Assembly: GCF_010550245.1 (NCBI RefSeq)
Contig: NZ_JAAGLU010000038.1
Location: 50,737 to 114,736, forward strand
DNA length: 64,000 nucleotides
Source: Streptomyces sp. SID12501
GTDB taxonomy: Bacteria > Actinomycetota > Actinomycetes > Streptomycetales > Streptomycetaceae
Reading direction: 5' to 3'
The position numbers were made by a program, and so were the translations under genes. The notes below the pieces were generated by a model. That model was not told where the DNA came from. It ran no database searches and saw only the letters and a list, made by a program, of their open reading frames with translations. Below are positions 60,138 through 64,000 of this stretch, piece after piece (the first letter of the stretch is position 1; each line of letters opens with the position of its first letter).

Positions 60138-61408
60138 TTATTTCAGGTACCACTTCTGGTTGGAGCTTCCCTCGCAGTCCCACAGTTGCAGCCGGGTGCC
60201 GTTGCCGGTGCCCTTGTCGACGGCGTCGACGCACTTGCCGGCCCGGATGCTGACCAGGTCGTGGGAGTTGTTGAGGTTGAACTGCTGCGCCGATCCGCCG
60301 TTGCAGAAGGCCAGTTGGACCCGCGTGCCGTTCGCGGTGCCGGCGTTGGCGGCGTCCATGCACAGGCCCATCGACCGCACGCTGCCGTCGGACTTGAATA
60401 CCCACTTCTGCCACGAGGAGCTGCCGCAGTCCCACAGCCGCAGCGGGGAGCCGTCGGTGCCGCTGTGCGACGAGATCTCGATGCACCGGGAGGACGGGTA
60501 GCCGGCGATCATCTTGCCGGCGGTGGCCTTCGTCGTGGGAGAGGCCGCCGTGGTGTCACCTTCCCCGGCGGGCTCGGTGTTCTTGTCGCCCGAGGCGCCG
60601 GGCTTCCCGGACGACGTGCTGTCCGGGTCGGCATCGGTGTTGGCGGCGTCGCCGCCGGCCTCGTCCGTCGGGCTGCCCGGGGACTTCTCCCCGGCGTCCT
60701 TGGCGGGCTTGTGCGACGAGCCGCCCTTGCCGGGCTCCGGGGTACCGGGCCCACTCGTCACACCCGGAGAGTTGTATCGGACGGTCACGTCGGAGGGCAC
60801 ATCGGCCGTGGAGTCGCCGTGTTTCCGGCCCGACGCGTCGTCGCCGGACGTCAGCAGGAACGGGACGGCGGCCAGCGCGCAGACCAGCAGCACGGCACCG
60901 GCGACGACTCCTCCCGGCACCCGCGCGGTGGACTCCGCGTCGGACGGTCCCGGCGCGGACGGTCCCGAACCTTCGGACGACGGCGAGTACTCCTCGTCGG
61001 TAGCGTCCCGTGAGGACGCGGCCAACGCACGCACCGAAGCGAGCCGGGCGAGCAGCCGGGCCCGCTGATCGTCAGGATCCGGCGGCTCCACGTTGCCGGA
61101 GTCCGCGGGTTCCCCGGCCGGGACGTAGTCCCGCCTCCTGGCCGGCGGTACGGCCGTGGGCCGGTCGGGGCGGGGCGCAGGGCCGCCGTCGGACGCCCGA
61201 CCGACGGCGCCGAACCCAGCGCCGTCACAGGGAGGGCAACGGGCTCCGACTCGGCGACCGGGTCCTGCTCCGGCTCGGACAAGGCGGCCGGCCAGGGCAG
61301 CGGCTGTTCCCAGACCGCCGCTTCGTCGTCGTTCGGCTCCGGTGCGGGACGTCCACCGACCGCGGCCGGGGCCTCGGTGGTCTGCCGTCGTTCCGGCATC
61401 TGTTCCAC
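60138..61408 (-). pseudogene. membrane-anchored ricin-B lectin protein with an apparent frameshift
   Basis: The N-terminal part starts at GTG 61408 (MEQMPERRQTTEAP) just after the preceding stop. It stays acidic and Pro-rich to about SAPSVGR near 61193. Coding signal then moves to the other minus frame (SDGGPAPRPDRPTAV, then RRDYVPAGEP) and runs to 60138. That part has a transmembrane helix (VVAGAVLLVCALAAVPFLL), a Ser/Thr/Gly/Pro-rich linker and a C-terminal ricin-B lectin fold with repeated QxW-type motifs (WQKWVF, QQFNL, NQKWYLK). The protein would bind carbohydrate outside the cell. The break is one single-base event near 61165-61205, either a real mutation or a sequence error. It sits behind an eccC relic. 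Confidence 0.65.
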
Positions 61409-61414
61409 GTGTTC

Positions 61415-62320
61415 CTACTCCGTCGTGTGTGAGTGGTACTGGTTCGGGGCGCCGCTCAGGGCAGGGGAGAACGGGGAGATGCCGACCTTGATCGTGGCGG
61501 TCCGCAACCGGTCCGCAACCGGTCCGCCGGGTCGAACGGGAGCCTCTGCTCCGACCCGCCCCTTGCCACGATGTCGGTGGGGAACCTGTGGCCGCCGTTC
61601 GCCGTTCGCACGCTGATCTGCTGAGGCGTGATCCTGGCATGTCCCAGAGGCCGCAGCCGCTGGAGATGGTCGAGAGCCCCTTGCAGGGCGTGCCGGAACA
61701 GTTCGGCGGTGTGGATCGCCCGTCACCTCCACACTGCTCAACCGCCGGAGCCCGACCGGCAGCGGCTCCAGGCCATCGATCGGTTTCGTCTCCCGGGGCG
61801 GGAACTTCAGGGCCGAGGCCCGTGGCCCGCGAACCAGACCGATCCGGATCCGGGCGAAGCCGTCGTGCCCCGGGAGGCGTTCCCAGACGCGAAGTCCGCC
61901 CGCCACCGACCACAGTCGCCCCGGGGGCGGGCTGTCCCACAGCGCGGCGGTCCGCTGCGCATCGGCGGTGGTCCATGCCCTGCGCCGCAACTGGGCCAGA
62001 TAGCGCAGGTAGTCGCGTCGCTCAGCCTGCATCTGACGCTTGCGGTCCGAACTAGACCCGCCCAGCTGGCCCAGGTTCATCCCGACCATGGAGATGCCCA
62101 TCATGCCGGACATCAGACAGGTCGTCGGTGAGCCGTCGCGCAGCGAGAACATCATGATCATGGCCACGGTGCCCAGGGCCATCGGCAGAAAGACCAGGAC
62201 GGATGAGAAGTCGGCGGTGGCCGGTTCGGCCAGTACCGGCGGTTCCGCCAGTTCGATCTGCTCGGACGGTTCCTGGGGCCCGTGGACGCGCGGTGCGCGC
62301 TTCACGATGACAGTGCTCAT
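61415..62320 (-). pseudogene. eccC: eccC N-terminal fragment (type VII secretion ATPase), truncated and fused
   Basis: Residues 1-200 from Met 62320 match the EccC N-terminus: IVKRAPRVHGP, two membrane helices (SSVLVFLPMALGTVAMIMMF and the next, rich in Met), DRKRQMQAERRDYLRYLAQL, then GRLWSVAGGLRVWER and RIRIGLVRG. After VEVTGD near 61730 the homology stops; full-length EccC is about 1300 aa with three FtsK/SpoIIIE ATPase domains, all missing here. Another frame then carries a tail (TAELFRHALQG, then HARITPQQISVRT, then LPFDPADRLRT) that continues as ATIKVGISPFSPAL only if one copy of an 11-bp duplication at 61501-61522 is removed. So this is an internal deletion plus a frameshift. GGAG lies upstream of the start. 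Confidence 0.7.
61501..61522 (-). repeat. 11-bp tandem duplication causing a frameshift
   Basis: The unit TCCGCAACCGG (plus strand) occurs twice head to tail and a third partial copy follows. Removing one unit restores a continuous minus-strand frame from PADRLRT into ATIKVG. Confidence 0.8.
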
Positions 62321-62498
62321 TTAGAGGTGTTCTCCACGGTAACGGCGCCCGTGCGCCGCGATGACGATAGGAGTCGCAGGTCCCGGACCCGGGCCGAGAG
62401 CTCGGACGTTGCCCTCAAGGACCACCGGCCCTTCCCTCCGGGGGACACGCGGCACCGCCCGGCGGCGAACGGTCCGCGCGCCACGGCTGCCCGGTGGT

Positions 62499-63200
62499 TC
62501 ACAGGGCGCCGCTGCGCATTGCGTGGGCCACGGCCTGGGTGCGGTTGCGCAGACCGAGCCGGGTCATCATGCCGCCGATGATGTTCTTGATGGTGCGCTC
62601 CGAGTAGCTCAGGTGCTCGGCTATCTCGGTGGTGTCCATGCCCTCGGCGAGCAGCCGCAGGACCGCCACCTCACGGGTCTCCAGGCCCGACGTGGTCATC
62701 CCCAGCGGTGCGAGCACATCGCGCTGGATCGAATGGAGCCGGTGCACCAGCCACCCCTGGAGCGGCGGCGGCAGATGCGCGCCGCCGGCCCCTACCTCAC
62801 GCACCGCCTCCACCACCGAGTTGAACCCGGAGGCCTGACGGGACATCACACCGCGCAGACCGCACTGGAAGGCCCGCATCACATGCTGGTCGCGCAGCCG
62901 CTCGGTGACCAGCACGATGCCCATGCCGGGATTCGACGAGCGGTCCGCGACCGTCTCCATCACCTGCATGGTGTTCTCGGTGACCTCGTTCGCCAGCATC
63001 AGGATCACGTCGGCACCCGGCCGTTCGTCGGCCGACAGCAGCTTGAGCCCGGTGTAGGTGCGCAGGCACGCGATCGTCCCCTCGCCGGTGATCGGGTCAT
63101 TGGCGATCACCGAGACGGCCACGGTTCCCGCAGCGGCCCGCCGGCCTCCGGCGCTCGCCGTCGGACGCGTCTCGATGTCGCCCACGGTGTGGTGCTGCAT
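62499..63200 (-). CDS. LuxR-family regulator with a pseudo-receiver domain
   Basis: This 233-aa protein starts from Met 63200, with GGAG upstream on the minus strand; the open frame continues upstream but is low-complexity. The N-terminal domain has a receiver-like layout, but the phosphoacceptor position reads VILMLANE (Leu69 in place of Asp), so it is probably not phosphorylated. The C-terminus is a LuxR/NarL helix-turn-helix (LETREVAVLRLLAEGMDTTE, then IAEHLSYSERTIKNIIGGMM). It lies 178 nt upstream of the eccC relic on the same strand and may once have controlled it. A perfect inverted repeat lies just upstream of its start. Confidence 0.88.
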   Translation of the reverse strand: MQHHTVGDIETRPTASAGGRRAAAGTVAVSVIANDPITGEGTIACLRTYTGLKLLSADERPGADVILMLANEVTENTMQVMETVADRSSNPGMGIVLVTERLRDQHVMRAFQCGLRGVMSRQASGFNSVVEAVREVGAGGAHLPPPLQGWLVHRLHSIQRDVLAPLGMTTSGLETREVAVLRLLAEGMDTTEIAEHLSYSERTIKNIIGGMMTRLGLRNRTQAVAHAMRSGAL

Positions 63201-63563
63201 GTCGCTTTCACTCCAGGGAGGGATCGGTGCCGGTGGCGTCCCGGGACCGGCAGAGGCCACCGCCGGTCCCGGGACGCCACCTCCGCTACGGGCCCGGTTC
63301 CGGCGGCCGTCGGCCGCGAGCGCGGACCCGGCTCCGGCGAGGGTGGCGCGCAGGTACGCCGGATTCCCCACCGGGGAGACCGACGGGCGCGACGGAATCC
63401 ACTGCAGGGAAGCCCCGGGGCGTGGCTCGCTGATGTTCGCGGTGGACAAACGTGTGCTCCTCGTCACGCCGTCGACACAGCGATGCCCGGATCCTCCGAC
63501 ACCGGGCTTGGCGCCTGCTTGACGTCCGCTTGGCGCCGTGCCCTCCGCTGCCCCGGCCGCCGC
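63201..63563. other. region upstream of the LuxR regulator
   Basis: No gene is recognised apart from the frame extension of the regulator. It contains the inverted repeat at 63232-63281 and presumably the regulator promoter. Confidence 0.4.
63232..63281. repeat. perfect 19-bp inverted repeat upstream of the LuxR gene
   Basis: Arm GGTGGCGTCCCGGGACCGG (63232-63250) is exactly reverse-complementary to 63263-63281, with a 12-nt loop. It begins 31 nt upstream of the regulator start codon, so it may act as a leader hairpin, operator or terminator of an upstream transcript. Confidence 0.75.
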
Positions 63564-63961
63564 CGGACCAGGCGCTACGCGGTCACCGGCCAGCAGACCG
63601 CATTGGCGAAGGCGTTCGAGTGCGCCCGTGTCGTGTTCGACGACGTGGTCCGCGTCCGTGAAGACGCCCGCCGGGCCGGGGAGCTGTTCCCCGGGACAGG
63701 GGAGCTGTCCACGCGTCTGATCACCGAGGCCAAGCGGACAGCGGAACGGTCCTGGCTGGGCGAGGTCTCCGCGGTGGTGCTCCAGCAGTCCCTGTGCGAT
63801 GCCGAGACCGCGTACCGCAACTTCTTCGCTTTCCTCAAGGGTGAGCGCAAGGGCCCGAAGACGAGTTCGCCCTTTTCAAGTCCCGCAAGGAGTGCGACAC
63901 GAAGTCGCTATCGAGCAGTGGTTCTACTAGAAGAGAGGAACAGATGAACCCCGACCCGTGA
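63564..63961 (+). pseudogene. tnpB: tnpB/OrfB-type (IS200/IS605) remnant
   Basis: The translated frame RRYAVTGQQTALAKAFECAR, then VVFDDVVRVRE, then LITEAKRTAERSWLGEVSAV and LQQSLCDAETAYRNFFAFLK matches the N-terminal helical region of TnpB/IS605 OrfB proteins. Near 63871-63876 the frame breaks; FKSRKE resumes in the +1 frame, then stops near 63961. There is no proper start codon, and the RuvC and zinc-finger parts are missing. I see no paired IS ends or omega-RNA within the window. Confidence 0.65.
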
Positions 63962-64000
63962 CTGATGGTCGGTCCCCAGTTTCGGGTGCGTCGGTGGCAA

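Noticed and set aside
60138..61976. Single 612-codon frame for the lectin gene
   Set aside because: Its first half overlaps the eccC-tail coding signal in other frames and lacks protein character; the real N-terminus lies in the frame starting at 61408.
63564..63961. Complete IS200/IS605 element with guide RNA
   Set aside because: Only the N-terminal tnpB region is recognisable, with a frameshift; no ends, tnpA or guide-RNA scaffold are seen before the window ends.

Overview
The window is high-GC DNA with GTG and TTG starts, secreted proteases and type VII secretion relics, which fits a Streptomyces-like actinomycete. About three quarters of it (1 to 48343) is one strand-coherent biosynthetic operon for a hybrid polyketide-peptide. 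It is a trans-acyltransferase (trans-AT) line: none of the PKS modules has an AT domain, and the ATs sit in two separate AT-AT-enoylreductase proteins.

Biosynthetic region, in order: (1) the 3' part of a PKS gene (3-8963; DH-KR-ACP, KS-DH-KR-MT-ACP); (2) a giant PKS-NRPS protein of 5313 aa (9042-24983; KS-serine-less ACP-KR-MT-ACP, C-adenylation stub-PCP, KS-KR-ACP, KS-KR-ACP, KS0); (3) an AT-AT-ER protein (24973-28176); (4) a second PKS (28232-36694; DH-ACP-dead ACP-DH, KS-KR-ACP, KS0-PCP); (5) an MbtH-like protein (36794-37027); (6) a dimodular NRPS (37098-45029; C-A(Ser)-PCP-C-A-PCP-degenerate C); (7) a second AT-AT-ER protein (45026-48343). Gene spacing is short or overlapping throughout, so one transcript is likely. 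The KS0 ending protein 2 and the DH opening protein 4 look like a split dehydrating bimodule. No thioesterase is visible, and the line continues beyond the left edge. I do not recognise the cluster as a known compound.

From 48344 to 52305 the sequence is a boundary zone: a cupin-like fragment, a 2,4-diaminobutyrate-type aminotransferase on the minus strand with a truncated and frameshifted TauD-like oxygenase just upstream, an aminoglycoside-adenylyltransferase-like gene, and a broken AbiEii-like nucleotidyltransferase. The aminotransferase may supply the amino acid for the second NRPS module.

From 52306 to 59697 lie ordinary accessory genes: a secreted M4 metalloprotease, a LuxR/NarL-type two-component system, a secreted trypsin-fold serine protease and an unknown protein with a ParB-like motif.

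From 60138 to the end lies a decayed type VII secretion fragment: a membrane-anchored ricin-B lectin with a frameshift, the N-terminal piece of eccC fused to an unrelated tail and disrupted by an 11-bp tandem duplication, a LuxR regulator with a pseudo-receiver domain, and a frameshifted tnpB remnant.
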